NCBI GenBank assembly: GCA_003141895.1
Contig: PLNT01000026.1
Span: 23,621-87,620 of the forward strand
From: Bacteroidales bacterium
GTDB taxonomy: Bacteria; Bacteroidota; Bacteroidia; Bacteroidales; VadinHA17
DNA length: 64,000 nt
Direction of reading: 5' to 3'
Shown: one piece after another, positions 18,225-28,529 of the stretch
Numbering within the stretch: position 1 is the stretch's first letter
Layout: each line of letters starts with the position of its first letter
Position numbers and translations under genes: made by a program
Notes under the pieces: model-generated
What the model saw: only the letters and a program-made list of their open reading frames with translations
Databases searched by the model: none
What the model was told of the DNA's origin: nothing

Positions 18225-19847
18225 ATGATGAAAAAGACAAACCTCTGGTTCTCAATAATTATTCTGATTTCTATTGCTGTTTCCTGTAAAGACACACCTG
18301 AAGGCTTCAGAAGTATAACCCCGGAAGTACTGAAAGATAAAATTGCAGGTGGCTGGGCCGGGAAAATGATTGGTGTTACCTATGGAGCCCCCACGGAATT
18401 CAGGGCTCAAAGAAAAATTTTCGCTGATTCAATAAAGTGGAAACCCTCAGATATTAGAGGAAGTATGTGGCAGGACGATATTTATGTTCAACTTACCTTC
18501 CTGATGTCAATGGATAAATATGGCGTTGATGCTCCTGCAAAAAAATTCCAGGAAATGTTTGCCAAGGCAGGTTACCCGCTGTGGCATGCCAACATGCAGG
18601 CCAGAAAAAATTATTATGACAGCATTTTTGTGCCTGCATCAGGAAGTCCTGAATATAGCCTTCATGCAGATGATATTGATTTCCAGATCGAAGCAGATTA
18701 TATTGGATTCATGTGCCCTGGTATGCCAAATACCGGATCAGGCATAGCAGAAAAAATCGGGCATATAATGAATTATGGGGACGGCGTTTACGGAGGAATT
18801 TTCGTTTCTGCACTTTATTCTGAAGCATTTTTTGAAACTGATATTACCAAAATAATTGATAAAGCACTTAAGTCCATTCCATCTGAAAGTGACTACTCAA
18901 AAATCGTAAATGATGTACTTAAACTTCATCATCAATATCCTTCAGACTGGCAGACCGCCTGGAAAGAACTCGAAGCTAAATGGGGAAATGTTGATATTTG
19001 CGGTGCGGGTATCGATTTCAATATTGATGCCAAGCTTAATGGAGCTTATATTGTGATGGGTCTGTTGTATGGAGACGGGGATCCAATGAAAACACTTGAA
19101 ATTACAGTGCGTTGTGGTCAGGATTCAGACTGTAATCCTGCAAATGCTATGGCTGTTCTCGGGGTCTTAAAGGGATTCAGCGGGCTTCCTGAAGACATGC
19201 AGAAAGGGGTTAAAGCCATGGGAGATTCGATTTTTATCAATACAACATATTCCTTTAATACTGCGGTGGCTAGCACTAATAAATATGCCCGTGACTTTAT
19301 TGTGAAGGATGGTGGTCAAATAACTGACAAAACCATTCTGGTAAAATCTCAATTGCCGGTTACAGCTGCTTTAGAAGTTTCTTTTCCGAATGTTGTATTT
19401 GATAAAACAATTTCGGTTTTCGATCAAAAAGCATGGTTATTTAAAGGCAGTTGGAGACCTTTTGAGATAACTTCAGAAGGGGACAAGAAGCTCATCAAAC
19501 AATCGATGTATTCTGAAAAAGCAGGTGATGAACTGAATATTGATTTTGCCGGCACAGGGATTTCTTTTGAAGGTAACTGGTTTAAGGACGGAGGAAAAGC
19601 TGATGTTTTTGTTGATGGGAAACTTCACAGAAGCATTGATACCTATTATAATTTTGCAAATCAGCAGCATACTGTCAGCATCTGGCATGTTCTTAATCTC
19701 CAACCCGGAAACCACAAAGTCCGGCTTGTTGTTAAGGGAGAAAAACGGCCTGAATCCGCTGGAACCAGAGTATATATTACTTCCGCTACCATTTTCAAAA
19801 CAGCGCCGAAGACAAACGAGTCATATAAATTCTCTTTTGAAAAATAA
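18225..19847 (+). CDS. ADP-ribosylglycohydrolase-family lipoprotein with C-terminal beta-sandwich
   Basis: This 540-residue protein has a lipobox (IAVSC, Cys21) followed by Lys-Asp, a pattern often seen in exported Bacteroidota lipoproteins. Residues 31-360 match the all-helical ADP-ribosylglycohydrolase fold: IAGGWAGKMIG near 40, the acidic metal motif WQDDIYVQL (82-90), HADDIDFQIEADYIG near 147, and GQDSDCN (298-304). The last 140 residues form an additional beta-rich, probably carbohydrate-binding domain (GNWFKDGGKADVFVDG near 460). Family enzymes hydrolyse ADP-ribose linkages or related ribosides. Its lipoprotein state and pairing with a nucleoside hydrolase suggest scavenging of ribosyl compounds outside the cytoplasm. 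The true substrate is unknown. Confidence 0.8.
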   Translation: MMKKTNLWFSIIILISIAVSCKDTPEGFRSITPEVLKDKIAGGWAGKMIGVTYGAPTEFRAQRKIFADSIKWKPSDIRGSMWQDDIYVQLTFLMSMDKYGVDAPAKKFQEMFAKAGYPLWHANMQARKNYYDSIFVPASGSPEYSLHADDIDFQIEADYIGFMCPGMPNTGSGIAEKIGHIMNYGDGVYGGIFVSALYSEAFFETDITKIIDKALKSIPSESDYSKIVNDVLKLHHQYPSDWQTAWKELEAKWGNVDICGAGIDFNIDAKLNGAYIVMGLLYGDGDPMKTLEITVRCGQDSDCNPANAMAVLGVLKGFSGLPEDMQKGVKAMGDSIFINTTYSFNTAVASTNKYARDFIVKDGGQITDKTILVKSQLPVTAALEVSFPNVVFDKTISVFDQKAWLFKGSWRPFEITSEGDKKLIKQSMYSEKAGDELNIDFAGTGISFEGNWFKDGGKADVFVDGKLHRSIDTYYNFANQQHTVSIWHVLNLQPGNHKVRLVVKGEKRPESAGTRVYITSATIFKTAPKTNESYKFSFEK

Positions 19848-19853
19848 GTTTTT

Positions 19854-19934
19854 CTTGGTGTTACTTTGTGCCTTGGTGCTCTGGTGGCGATTTTTTTTTG
19901 CCACCAAGGCACAAAGACACAAAGAATCACAAAG
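19854..19934. repeat. Inverted CACAAAG-type intergenic repeat
   Basis: Arms ctttgtgccttggtgctc (19864 on) and gccaccaaggcacaaagac (19900 on) flank a T9 tract. It is the same family as 6968-7052. Lying just after the lipoprotein gene, the hairpin could attenuate transcription before the transporter; this is inference. Confidence 0.65.
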
Positions 19935-19981
19935 TTTTTTTAACTTTTAACTTTTTACTTTAAACTTTAAACTTTTTCAAT

Positions 19982-20980
19982 ATGTTCATACCGCAAACTT
20001 ACACACTTGCAATAATTCTGTGCTTTATTACAATGATCTGCTGGGGATCATGGGGAAATACTCAAAAACTTACTGGCAAAGCATGGCGTTTTGAACTTTT
20101 TTATTGGGACTATGCCCTGGGAATTCTTCTGTTTTCAATATTACTTGGTTTTACTATGGGCAGCACCGGAGAAAGCGGCAGAGGGTTTATCCAGGATATA
20201 AAACAGGCTGATCATCAGAATATTCTGCATGCAATGATCGGTGGCGTGATTTTTAATGCTTCCAATATTTTACTGGTAGCAGCAATGGCGATAGCGGGAA
20301 TGGCGGTCGCATTTCCTGTCGGAGTTGGACTTGCACTGGTTCTCGGGGTGATAATCAATTATGTATTCGCTCCCCATGGTAATTCAACCATATTATTCAG
20401 TGGTGTTGCACTAATTGTAGTTGCGATAATTATTGATGCAATAGCATATAAAAAACACAGCCTGCAATTAAAAAAAGTATCTGGGAAAGGAATCTCTCTC
20501 TCTGTTTTTGCAGGTATCCTGATGGCTCTTTTCTATCGCTTTGTGGCAAGTTCGATGGTCTCCAGCTTTACAGCTCCAGAGGCAGGAAAACTGACACCCT
20601 ATTCCGCTTTATTCTTTTTTGCTGTCGGTGTATTTCTGAGTAATCTGCTCTTCAACTACCTCATAATGAAACGACCCATTGAAGGAGCTCCTCTTTCATT
20701 CAAAGATTATACAAAAGGAAGTTTTGATGTCCATTTGAATGGAGTACTTGGAGGTGTAATATGGAACATTGGAATGTCCATGAGTATTTTAGCATCGGGT
20801 AAAGCAGGATTTGCTATATCATATGGTTTAGGACAGGGAGCAACGCTGGTAGCAGCATTATGGGGTGTCTTTATATGGAAAGAATTTAAAGGAGCCTCAA
20901 AACCAGTCAACACCTTGATTTATTTTATGTTTCTGGCATATCTTGCCGGACTGGCTTTGCTGGTTTATGCAGGGACTTGA
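19982..20980 (+). CDS. GRP/ureide permease-like sugar transporter (DMT superfamily)
   Basis: This 332-residue membrane protein has about ten hydrophobic helices and the N-terminal motif CWGSWGNTQKL (about 19-30), typical of the glucose/ribose porter (GRP) and ureide permease branch of the drug/metabolite transporter superfamily. Helix-rich repeats such as AIAGMAVAFPVGVGLALVLG near 100 and SYGLGQGATLVAALWG near 280 support this. It closes the plus-strand group of ribokinase, nucleoside hydrolase and ADP-ribosylglycohydrolase-like lipoprotein, so uptake of ribose or a nucleoside product is the natural guess. The transported solute is not readable. It converges with mqo, 2 bp apart. Confidence 0.75.
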   Translation: MFIPQTYTLAIILCFITMICWGSWGNTQKLTGKAWRFELFYWDYALGILLFSILLGFTMGSTGESGRGFIQDIKQADHQNILHAMIGGVIFNASNILLVAAMAIAGMAVAFPVGVGLALVLGVIINYVFAPHGNSTILFSGVALIVVAIIIDAIAYKKHSLQLKKVSGKGISLSVFAGILMALFYRFVASSMVSSFTAPEAGKLTPYSALFFFAVGVFLSNLLFNYLIMKRPIEGAPLSFKDYTKGSFDVHLNGVLGGVIWNIGMSMSILASGKAGFAISYGLGQGATLVAALWGVFIWKEFKGASKPVNTLIYFMFLAYLAGLALLVYAGT

Positions 20981-20982
20981 TC

Positions 20983-22317
20983 CTACATCAGATCCTGTTC
21001 AAATGCTTCCTTATAGAATACATATTTGTCATCAAGAAACTTCATTAAAAGCTGGACATCTGAATAAGCATTCCCTAAACAGGTTGAAGCTCCGGGTGAA
21101 GGAGTAATATTAAAAATTATTTTTTCTCCGTTTAATTTTGCCTCCCCCATTTCCAGTTTCCTTGTAGTATTATTAACGATCTGAGGTCTGGTACCTCCAA
21201 TGCCTCTGGCAAATTTGAGTTCAGCCAGTTTTAAGGACGGAACGATCATCCTGATTTGTTTAATAAATAATCGCTTGCCAATTACAGGCAAATCATACAA
21301 AACGTTTAAAACGATATAATTAAAGAGTATTTTGTCGAAAATAATATTAAACAAACTAATAATTGGTTTTATCCCGAGGCCAAAAGTTTTCCAGTATTCA
21401 CGGAACGTTGCCCAGTTGTGACGCTCTAACTGGAATATTGGTTTTGCAGTCGGTCCGAATCTTGTAATGTTTTCATTATGTACTTCGGGATCGCCATGGA
21501 CAGCTGCAAATGGCAGCTTAGCAACCTGCATAGTGTAGACCTTTCCATTAAGAACCTTTGGAGCTGTATAAAAACTGCCGGCCATTGAAAGGATTGATAA
21601 GTTCTTTCCATATCCCAGCGATTTTGCTATCATCAGGCTATGTCCTCCTGCAGCAACAACAACTGTAGAAGCATGAAATTCTCCCTTATTGGTTAAAACT
21701 GTATAATGATCATCCTTTTTTTCAATCCGTAACAGCTTTGTTTCAAGATGAATATCAACATCGAGATTTGCTTTTATTGCATTATCGACAAATGAATGGC
21801 AAAGTCTTTTGAAATCAACAGTATATCCATCTTCTGTAACCAGGGCAACAATCTCCTGATCAGGATTCCTTCCTTCAAGCACCCTGGGTTCAATTTTCCC
21901 TATCTCTTCACGTCCTATAATTCTGAGTTTTGGAAAAAGCTTGCTGAATGTTGTAAACCTGCTGGTAAGCTCTTCTACCTGCTTTTTCCCTACTGCCAGT
22001 ACCATTTTTGAGTACTTGCTGAAAATCTTCTGGTCAATACCAGGAAGCTTTTCTGATTCAATATATTTCATCACCATATCAGACATCTCCTTCACGCACC
22101 TGGCTTTCTCAAATGAGTAATTGGTTTCGATATCGCCAAAATGAAGAGTCTGACTGTTATTATATGACGCTGAATTGACCAGACCAAAATCGGAGTATTT
22201 TTCGATCAGTCCAACCTTTTTAACATCAGTATATTTGCTCAATGTATAGAGTAATGCTGTTCCAACTACACCACCTCCGATAATAAGTACATCGTAATCC
22301 GCTACAAAGTCATTCAT
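20983..22317 (-). CDS. mqo: Malate:quinone oxidoreductase-like FAD enzyme
   Basis: This 444-residue FAD-dependent oxidoreductase has the dinucleotide motif IIGGGVVGTALL (12-23) and the segment NNSQTLHFGDIETNY (53-67), which matches the Mqo family rather than generic amino-acid oxidases. Mqo oxidises malate to oxaloacetate and passes electrons to quinone at the inner membrane. It is the last gene of a tight minus-strand run proB-proA-acn-icd-gltA-mqo, 7 bp after gltA, so it can supply oxaloacetate to the citrate synthase beside it. Length is somewhat shorter than E. coli Mqo. An L-2-hydroxyglutarate oxidase-like role is possible, but context favours malate. Confidence 0.8.
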   Translation of the reverse strand: MNDFVADYDVLIIGGGVVGTALLYTLSKYTDVKKVGLIEKYSDFGLVNSASYNNSQTLHFGDIETNYSFEKARCVKEMSDMVMKYIESEKLPGIDQKIFSKYSKMVLAVGKKQVEELTSRFTTFSKLFPKLRIIGREEIGKIEPRVLEGRNPDQEIVALVTEDGYTVDFKRLCHSFVDNAIKANLDVDIHLETKLLRIEKKDDHYTVLTNKGEFHASTVVVAAGGHSLMIAKSLGYGKNLSILSMAGSFYTAPKVLNGKVYTMQVAKLPFAAVHGDPEVHNENITRFGPTAKPIFQLERHNWATFREYWKTFGLGIKPIISLFNIIFDKILFNYIVLNVLYDLPVIGKRLFIKQIRMIVPSLKLAELKFARGIGGTRPQIVNNTTRKLEMGEAKLNGEKIIFNITPSPGASTCLGNAYSDVQLLMKFLDDKYVFYKEAFEQDLM

Positions 22318-22324
22318 ATTGCTA

Positions 22325-23683
22325 TTATCTCACGTTTAAAGGAGTATATTCATGTTTTCCATAGACATTTTTAAATGCGGGCCTGATGATTCTTTTCGCC
22401 GAAAAAGTGAGTTCTTCGATCCTATGAGTGCACCATCCTGATACTCTGGCAATTGCAAAAAGAGGCGTGTATAGTTCTTTTGAAATATCCAGACATGCGT
22501 AAACGAATCCGGAATAAAAATCAACATTAATACAGACGACTTTTGTTGATTTTTCGCCTTTGAAAACTCTGAATACCTCAGGGGTGAGGCGTTCAACGAG
22601 TGAATATAGTTCAAATTCATCCAGCCGGCCCTTCTCGATTGCAAGTTCCCTGGCCTTTGTCTTTAAGATTGCAGCTCTTGGATCAGAAATAGTATAAACA
22701 GCGTGTCCTATTCCATATATCTTGCCTGTAAAATCATTAGCTTTTTTATTCAGAATCTTCAAAAGATGTGCTTTAACTTCAGCTTCATCTTTCCAATCCT
22801 TCACATTAATTTTCATATCTTCCATCATTTCGAGCACTCTGACATTTGCTCCGCCATGTAATGGTCCCTTTAATGATCCGATTGCTGAAGTCACCGAAGA
22901 ATAAATATCGGTTTCGGAGGAACTGGTTACCCGCATTGTAAAGGTTGAATTATTTCCGCCTCCGTGCTCTGCATGAAGCACAAGCATAAGGTCAAGAAGG
23001 TCAGCTTCAAGCTTTGAAAAACCCTTACAATCACCCTTTATCAGGTAAAGAAAATTCTCTGCTGTTGTAAGATTAACCTGCGGATGGCGGATTGAAAGAG
23101 TTTTTCCTTTATATAAATGCCTCAATGCCTGATAAGAATAAGCAACTATTGTAGGAAACTTGGCGATGATGTTCAATGATTGCTTAATCATATTACCAAG
23201 TGAGATGTTGTCAGGATTTTCATCGAGTGTGTAAAGCCCCAAAACTGACCTCGCCAGGATGTTCAACACATCCTTCCCTTTCATAGATAATATCATATCT
23301 TTCACAAAATCATCAGGCAGGGCCCTTAATGAAGCCATATGCTCTGAGAAATCAGAAAGCTCTTTCTTATTTGGCAAATGACCTGTCAGAAGAAGAAACA
23401 CAGTCTCGTCAAACCCGTGCCTTTCCTCTTTCTGGAATCCTCTGGCAATATCTTCTATATCTATCCCCCGGTATAGTAATTTACCGGGTATAGCAACCAC
23501 CTTGCCATCTTCTTTTTTATATCCTACTACGTCACCGATATTTGTTAGTCCGACTAATACACCGGTACCATCCTTGTTTCTCAGACCACGTTTCACTTCA
23601 AATTCTTCGAACAGCGCTGTTTCGATGTGACATGAAGCTCTTACGGATTCCTCAAGCTTAGCAAAATAATTATTGTCTGTCAT
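22325..23683 (-). CDS. gltA: Citrate synthase
   Basis: This 452-residue citrate synthase condenses oxaloacetate and acetyl-CoA. The catalytic triad is visible as His276 (PLHGGAN), His327 (GIGHAVY) and Asp388 (NVDFYSG), with HAEHGGG at 237-243 supporting the oxaloacetate pocket. An N-terminal extension of about 40 residues precedes the domain. It lies 15 bp downstream of icd and 7 bp upstream of mqo on the minus strand, so it is almost certainly co-transcribed with them. A 2-methylcitrate synthase activity cannot be excluded, but no prp genes are present. Confidence 0.93.
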   Translation of the reverse strand: MTDNNYFAKLEESVRASCHIETALFEEFEVKRGLRNKDGTGVLVGLTNIGDVVGYKKEDGKVVAIPGKLLYRGIDIEDIARGFQKEERHGFDETVFLLLTGHLPNKKELSDFSEHMASLRALPDDFVKDMILSMKGKDVLNILARSVLGLYTLDENPDNISLGNMIKQSLNIIAKFPTIVAYSYQALRHLYKGKTLSIRHPQVNLTTAENFLYLIKGDCKGFSKLEADLLDLMLVLHAEHGGGNNSTFTMRVTSSSETDIYSSVTSAIGSLKGPLHGGANVRVLEMMEDMKINVKDWKDEAEVKAHLLKILNKKANDFTGKIYGIGHAVYTISDPRAAILKTKARELAIEKGRLDEFELYSLVERLTPEVFRVFKGEKSTKVVCINVDFYSGFVYACLDISKELYTPLFAIARVSGWCTHRIEELTFSAKRIIRPAFKNVYGKHEYTPLNVR

Positions 23684-23698
23684 AGAGAATGTAATTTA

Positions 23699-24976
23699 TT
23701 ATTTTTGAGATAAAATATCTGCGATTATTGCATCTGCAAATTCTGATGTTTTTAATAGTGTTGCATTTTCCATCAGCCTGTGAAAATCATAAGTGACCTT
23801 CTTACTCTGAATAGTACGTTCCAGTCCTGAATAAATTCTTTCAGCAACTTCACTCCATCCCATATAATCAAACATCAGGGCTCCCGAAAGAATTACTGAG
23901 CCCGGATTTACTTTATCCTGGTTGGCGTATTTCGGGGCCGTGCCATGAGTTGCTTCAAATATTGCATAACCGGTTTCAAAGTTGATATTTGCTCCCGGTG
24001 CGATCCCTATTCCTCCGACGATAGCTGCTAATGCATCGGAGATGTAATCACCATTAAGATTTAAAGTAGCAATTACAGAATACTCGGCAGGACGTGTAAG
24101 TATCTGCTGAAGAAATGCATCAGCAATTACGTCTTTAATAATTACTTTCCCTGCATCTTCGGCTTTCTTTAACATCTCATCCGCAATCTTTATACCCTGC
24201 TTTTCGGATATCTGCTTATGCATCTGCCATGTAAATACATCTTTCCCAAACTCCCTTTCAGCTAATGCATAGCCCCATTTCATAAAAGAACCCTCTGTAA
24301 ACTTCATTATATTCCCTTTATGAACAAGGGTCACAGAAGGTAATTTCTTACTAATTGCATACTTTATTGCCTGTCTGACGAGCCGTTCTGTTCCCTCTAC
24401 CGAAACGGGTTTAATTCCTATAGAGGATGTTTTAGGAAATCTGATCGATTTGACGCCCATTTCGTCGATCAGGAATCTTTTCACTTTTTCTGTTTCCGGG
24501 TTCCCGTACATAAATTCAATACCAGCATAAATATCTTCTGTATTTTCCCTGAAAATATGCATATCTACTCTCTCTGGATTCTTCACCGGGCTTGGCACTC
24601 CTTTGAAATATCTTACAGGCCTGTAACAGGTATAAAGATCCAGCACCTGGCGTAAAGCCACGTTTAATGACCGCATTCCCTCTCCAACCGGAGTTGTAAG
24701 CGGTCCCTTAATACCAACTAAATATTCCCTGAAACTTGCCAGTGTTTCTTCAGGCATCCAGGTTCCAGTTTCATTGAAGGCTTTTTCCCCGGCAAGCACT
24801 TCCTTCCATATAACTTTCCTTTTACCCTTAAAAGTTTTGGCAACAGCGGCATCAAAAACCCTTACGGATGCTTTCCAGATATCGGGTCCTGTACCATCCC
24901 CTTCAATAAAAGGGATCACAGGATTCTCAGGTACGACCAGTTTCCCGTCAATAAGTTTTATTTTTTCAGATAACAT
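23699..24976 (-). CDS. icd: NADP-dependent isocitrate dehydrogenase
   Basis: This 425-residue enzyme converts isocitrate to 2-oxoglutarate and CO2. It has the E. coli Icd-type substrate site: Ser103, Asn105 and Arg109 in RSLNVALRQ, Arg119, and Tyr150 in [11 protein letters not shown]. The serine equals the one phosphorylated by AceK in enterobacteria, but no aceK is seen here. [17 protein letters not shown] near residue 305 is the metal-binding region. The start at 24976 overlaps the end of aconitase by 11 bp, indicating translational coupling. It connects aconitase to the glutamate-to-proline genes at the head of the operon, since its product is the glutamate precursor. Confidence 0.94.
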   Translation of the reverse strand: MLSEKIKLIDGKLVVPENPVIPFIEGDGTGPDIWKASVRVFDAAVAKTFKGKRKVIWKEVLAGEKAFNETGTWMPEETLASFREYLVGIKGPLTTPVGEGMRSLNVALRQVLDLYTCYRPVRYFKGVPSPVKNPERVDMHIFRENTEDIYAGIEFMYGNPETEKVKRFLIDEMGVKSIRFPKTSSIGIKPVSVEGTERLVRQAIKYAISKKLPSVTLVHKGNIMKFTEGSFMKWGYALAEREFGKDVFTWQMHKQISEKQGIKIADEMLKKAEDAGKVIIKDVIADAFLQQILTRPAEYSVIATLNLNGDYISDALAAIVGGIGIAPGANINFETGYAIFEATHGTAPKYANQDKVNPGSVILSGALMFDYMGWSEVAERIYSGLERTIQSKKVTYDFHRLMENATLLKTSEFADAIIADILSQK

Positions 24977-27242
24977 TCTTTGTGTTTGATTTTCTGATAA
25001 TATTTAATGCACTCCCCGCTTTGAACCATTCAATCTGCGATTCATTATAAGAATGGTTTGCAGGAAATTTTTCTTTTGTACCGTCTGAATGATTAAGAGT
25101 GACAGTTAATTGTTTGCCGGACGCAAAGTTCTTCAAACCCGAAATATCAATTATGTCATCTTCCTTAATCTTATTAAAGTCATCCTTATTCAGAAAGGTT
25201 ATCGTAAGCACCCCCTGTTTTTTTAAATTAGTCTCATGGATCCTTGCGAAGGATTTTACAAGAACTACCTTTACCCCCAGATATCTGGGCTCCATCGCAG
25301 CGTGTTCACGCGAAGATCCCTCTCCAAAATTTTCTTCTCCAACAACAGCAGAACCTGTTCCTGAATCTCTATATCCACGGGCAGTATGAGGAACTGTATC
25401 ATTTAATCCAGTCATCTGATTCCTGATGCTGTTGGTCCGATCGTTAAAATAATTAACAGCTCCGATCATATAATTCTCAGAAATGTTCTGGAGATGCCCC
25501 CTGTATTTTAACCAGTATCCGGCCATGGAAATATGATCGGTCGTACACTTACCTTTGGCTTTAATCAGCAATGGCAGATTCAGGAAGTCGTTCTTGTCCC
25601 ACTCCTTAAAAGGTGCGAGCAACTGGAGTCTGTCTGAATCGGAATTTATCAGAATCTTTTCTCCATTCTTATCCTGATCAGGTTTTTGATAGCCGCCATC
25701 AGTAATGCCGAAGCCTTTAGGAGGAAGATCGAAACCTTTTGGCTCTGCCAGCATTACTTCTTTCCCTTCGGAATTAACTAATGTATCGGTAACCGGATTA
25801 AAAGTAAGCTTACCTGAAATAGCAATAGCAGTAACAATTTCCGGTGAAGCAACAAAAGCATTAGTATTCGGATTCGCGTCATTGCGTTTTGCGAAATTTC
25901 TGTTAAAGGAATGGATAATCGTATTTACCCGCTTATCACCGGAATCTTTTCGTGCCCACTGTCCGATACAGGGACCGCAGGCATTAGCAAAGACTTCAGC
26001 TCCAAATTCTCTGAATAATTCAAGAAACCCATCCCTTTCAGCAATTGACCTGATCTGCTCGGATCCCGGTGTAACAGTAAATTCAGATTTTGCTACCAGT
26101 TTTTGTTCCAGTGCATTTTTAACCACAGAAGCTGCACGTGAAATATCCTCATATGAAGAATTTGTACATGAACCTATTAGTCCTACTTCAACATTTACAG
26201 GCCATTTGTTTTTTAAAGCTGCTGTTTTCATCTGAGAGATTGGCGTCGCCTGATCGGGTGTGAAAGGACCATTTATATATGGTTCAAGTTCAGACAAATT
26301 TATTTCGAAATACTGGTCAAAATACTTTTCAGGATTTGCATAGATCTCAGGGTCTGCAACTAAATGATTCCTGTTTTTTATGGCAAGATCCGCAACTTCT
26401 TTCCTTCCCGTTGCTTTGAGATAATCGATCATTGAGTCATCAAAACCGAATATTGAACAGGTAGCACCCGTTTCTGCGCCCATATTGCAAATTGTAGCCT
26501 TCCCGGTACATGAAAGCGATTCCGCGCCTTCTCCGAAATATTCAATAATATTTCCTGTACCACCTTTTACGGTAAGCAAGTCTGAAATTTTGAGAATAAT
26601 ATCTTTTGCAGAGGTCCATCCGCTAAGTTTTCCGGTAAGTTTTATTCCTATGAGGTTAGGGAATTTCAACTCCCATCCCATTCCGGCAAGAACATCAACA
26701 GCATCAGCTCCGCCAACCCCTATGGCAATCATTCCCAATCCACCTGCATTAGGAGTATGTGAATCGGTTCCGATCATCATTCCCCCGGGGAAAGCATAAT
26801 TTTCAATAACTATCTGATGTATTATTCCGGCACCGGGCTTCCAGAATCCAATACCGTATTTATTGCACACCGAACTCAGGAACTCATAAACCTCTCTATT
26901 AACTATTCCGGCAGTTTTGAGGTCTTCCTCAGCTCCCGATTGGGCGAGAATGAGATGATCACAGTGTACTGAAGCAGGAACAGCCGTTGTATCTTTTCCT
27001 GCCATCATAAATTGCAAAATGGCCATCTGTGCTGTAGCATCCTGCATAGCAACCCTGTCGGGCATGAAATCGACATAGTCAGACCCTCTTTTAAATGGCT
27101 TTATCTGATCTTGAGGATATATATGACTGTAAAGGACTTTCTCACTCAGGGACAGAGGTCGATTCAGTTTTTTTCTAATTGCCAATATTCTTGAATCCAG
27201 TAACTTATAACAGGAATCGATCATCTCAAAATCAAATATCAT
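24966..27242 (-). CDS. acn: Aconitate hydratase
   Basis: This 758-residue aconitase isomerises citrate to isocitrate through a [4Fe-4S] cluster. The three cluster ligands are Cys359 ([13 protein letters not shown]), Cys422 and Cys425 ([10 protein letters not shown]). Other family blocks are [14 protein letters not shown] near 157 and [17 protein letters not shown] in the C-terminal swivel domain. The length fits the mitochondrial-type aconitase rather than the roughly 890-residue AcnA. It begins 19 bp after proA and its stop overlaps icd. Its place inside the proBA-TCA operon is unusual and discussed in the findings. Confidence 0.94.
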   Translation of the reverse strand: MIFDFEMIDSCYKLLDSRILAIRKKLNRPLSLSEKVLYSHIYPQDQIKPFKRGSDYVDFMPDRVAMQDATAQMAILQFMMAGKDTTAVPASVHCDHLILAQSGAEEDLKTAGIVNREVYEFLSSVCNKYGIGFWKPGAGIIHQIVIENYAFPGGMMIGTDSHTPNAGGLGMIAIGVGGADAVDVLAGMGWELKFPNLIGIKLTGKLSGWTSAKDIILKISDLLTVKGGTGNIIEYFGEGAESLSCTGKATICNMGAETGATCSIFGFDDSMIDYLKATGRKEVADLAIKNRNHLVADPEIYANPEKYFDQYFEINLSELEPYINGPFTPDQATPISQMKTAALKNKWPVNVEVGLIGSCTNSSYEDISRAASVVKNALEQKLVAKSEFTVTPGSEQIRSIAERDGFLELFREFGAEVFANACGPCIGQWARKDSGDKRVNTIIHSFNRNFAKRNDANPNTNAFVASPEIVTAIAISGKLTFNPVTDTLVNSEGKEVMLAEPKGFDLPPKGFGITDGGYQKPDQDKNGEKILINSDSDRLQLLAPFKEWDKNDFLNLPLLIKAKGKCTTDHISMAGYWLKYRGHLQNISENYMIGAVNYFNDRTNSIRNQMTGLNDTVPHTARGYRDSGTGSAVVGEENFGEGSSREHAAMEPRYLGVKVVLVKSFARIHETNLKKQGVLTITFLNKDDFNKIKEDDIIDISGLKNFASGKQLTVTLNHSDGTKEKFPANHSYNESQIEWFKAGSALNIIRKSNTKNVI

Positions 27243-27261
27243 AAAGTGTTATATTTTCAAG

Positions 27262-28509
27262 TTATTTTCTAATCTGTCCGTCCCCTTCGATAATCCACTT
27301 ATAAGTTGTCAAAGCCTCAAGTGCCATGGGTCCCCGTGCATGTAATTTTTGCGTAGAAATACCGATTTCAGCTCCCAGTCCGAACTCCGACCCATCAGTA
27401 AAAGCTGTCGATGCATTTGAGAAAATTGAGGACGCGTCTACTGTGGTATAGAACAAATTAATATTGTGTTTTTTCTCCGAAATAATGGCTTCGCTATGCT
27501 TTGATCCGAACTCAGAAATGTGATCCAAAGCCTCATCAAATGACTTCACAGTTTTTATTGCCATCTTATAAGACAAAAACTCTGTCCCAAAGGATTCAGG
27601 CGTAGCTTTTTCAAGAAGGGATGAAGGATATTTACCTTTCAAAGCTGTATAGGCTTTTTCGTCTGCATAAATGACCACTGATGAAGCCGAACACAAACCA
27701 ACTATATAATCAAGATCATCGAGCCGTTTTTCATTTATTATCAGGCAATCGAGAGCATTACATACACTTACTCTTCGTGTTTTTGCATTGTTGATTATTT
27801 GTCGTCCTTTTTCTCTGTCACCCGATTCATCGAAATATGTATGGCAAATGCCGGCACCTGTTTCAATAACCGGAACAGAAGCATTTCCACGCACATAATC
27901 GATCAGATTCCTGCTTCCCCTGGGAATGATGAGATCAACATAATTTCGTGCATTCAATAATTGAATTGTCTCATCCCTCCCTGCCGGCAGCAAAATCAGG
28001 ATATCCTGATCAATGTTGTTCTTCACGAGAACTTCTCTAATGATTCTTACAATCTCAGTATTCGAGTTGATTGCATCACTTCCGCCTTTAAGAATACATA
28101 CATTCCCTGATTTAAGACAAAGAGAAAAAACATCGAATGTTACATTGGGTCGTGATTCATAAATAACACCAATAACTCCAAATGGTACAGATATCCTTGA
28201 TATTTTCAATCCGTTTTGTCTTATATCTTTTGAAAGAATATGACCAAGCGGTGATGGCAATTCTGCAACGTTCCGGATATCGGCTGCAATATTTTCAATC
28301 CTGTCAGCCGTCAGGATCAAACGGTCATAACGTGGGTCTGATTCCTGCATCAGAGCCAGATCTTTTTTATTCTCTTCCAAAATGAATGTTGTGTTTTCAA
28401 TAGCAGCTTCTGCAATTAAAAACAGAACTTTATTGATCTCATGCCCGCTCAGGATATTCAACGCCTTTGTGGCCTTTTTCGCATCCCTGAACAGAGTTGT
28501 ACAATCCAT
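27262..28509 (-). CDS. proA: Glutamate-5-semialdehyde dehydrogenase
   Basis: This 415-residue aldehyde dehydrogenase-fold enzyme reduces gamma-glutamyl phosphate with NADPH in proline synthesis. The catalytic cysteine is Cys250 (RVSVCNALD), and [10 protein letters not shown] (118-127) and the [10 protein letters not shown] segment are typical of ProA. It follows proB after 20 bp and precedes aconitase by 19 bp, so it is the second gene of the six-gene operon. Its product cyclises to pyrroline-5-carboxylate; no proC is seen in the window. Confidence 0.95.
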   Translation of the reverse strand: MDCTTLFRDAKKATKALNILSGHEINKVLFLIAEAAIENTTFILEENKKDLALMQESDPRYDRLILTADRIENIAADIRNVAELPSPLGHILSKDIRQNGLKISRISVPFGVIGVIYESRPNVTFDVFSLCLKSGNVCILKGGSDAINSNTEIVRIIREVLVKNNIDQDILILLPAGRDETIQLLNARNYVDLIIPRGSRNLIDYVRGNASVPVIETGAGICHTYFDESGDREKGRQIINNAKTRRVSVCNALDCLIINEKRLDDLDYIVGLCSASSVVIYADEKAYTALKGKYPSSLLEKATPESFGTEFLSYKMAIKTVKSFDEALDHISEFGSKHSEAIISEKKHNINLFYTTVDASSIFSNASTAFTDGSEFGLGAEIGISTQKLHARGPMALEALTTYKWIIEGDGQIRK

Positions 28510-28529
28510 TAATGTTTATTTTAAAATAT

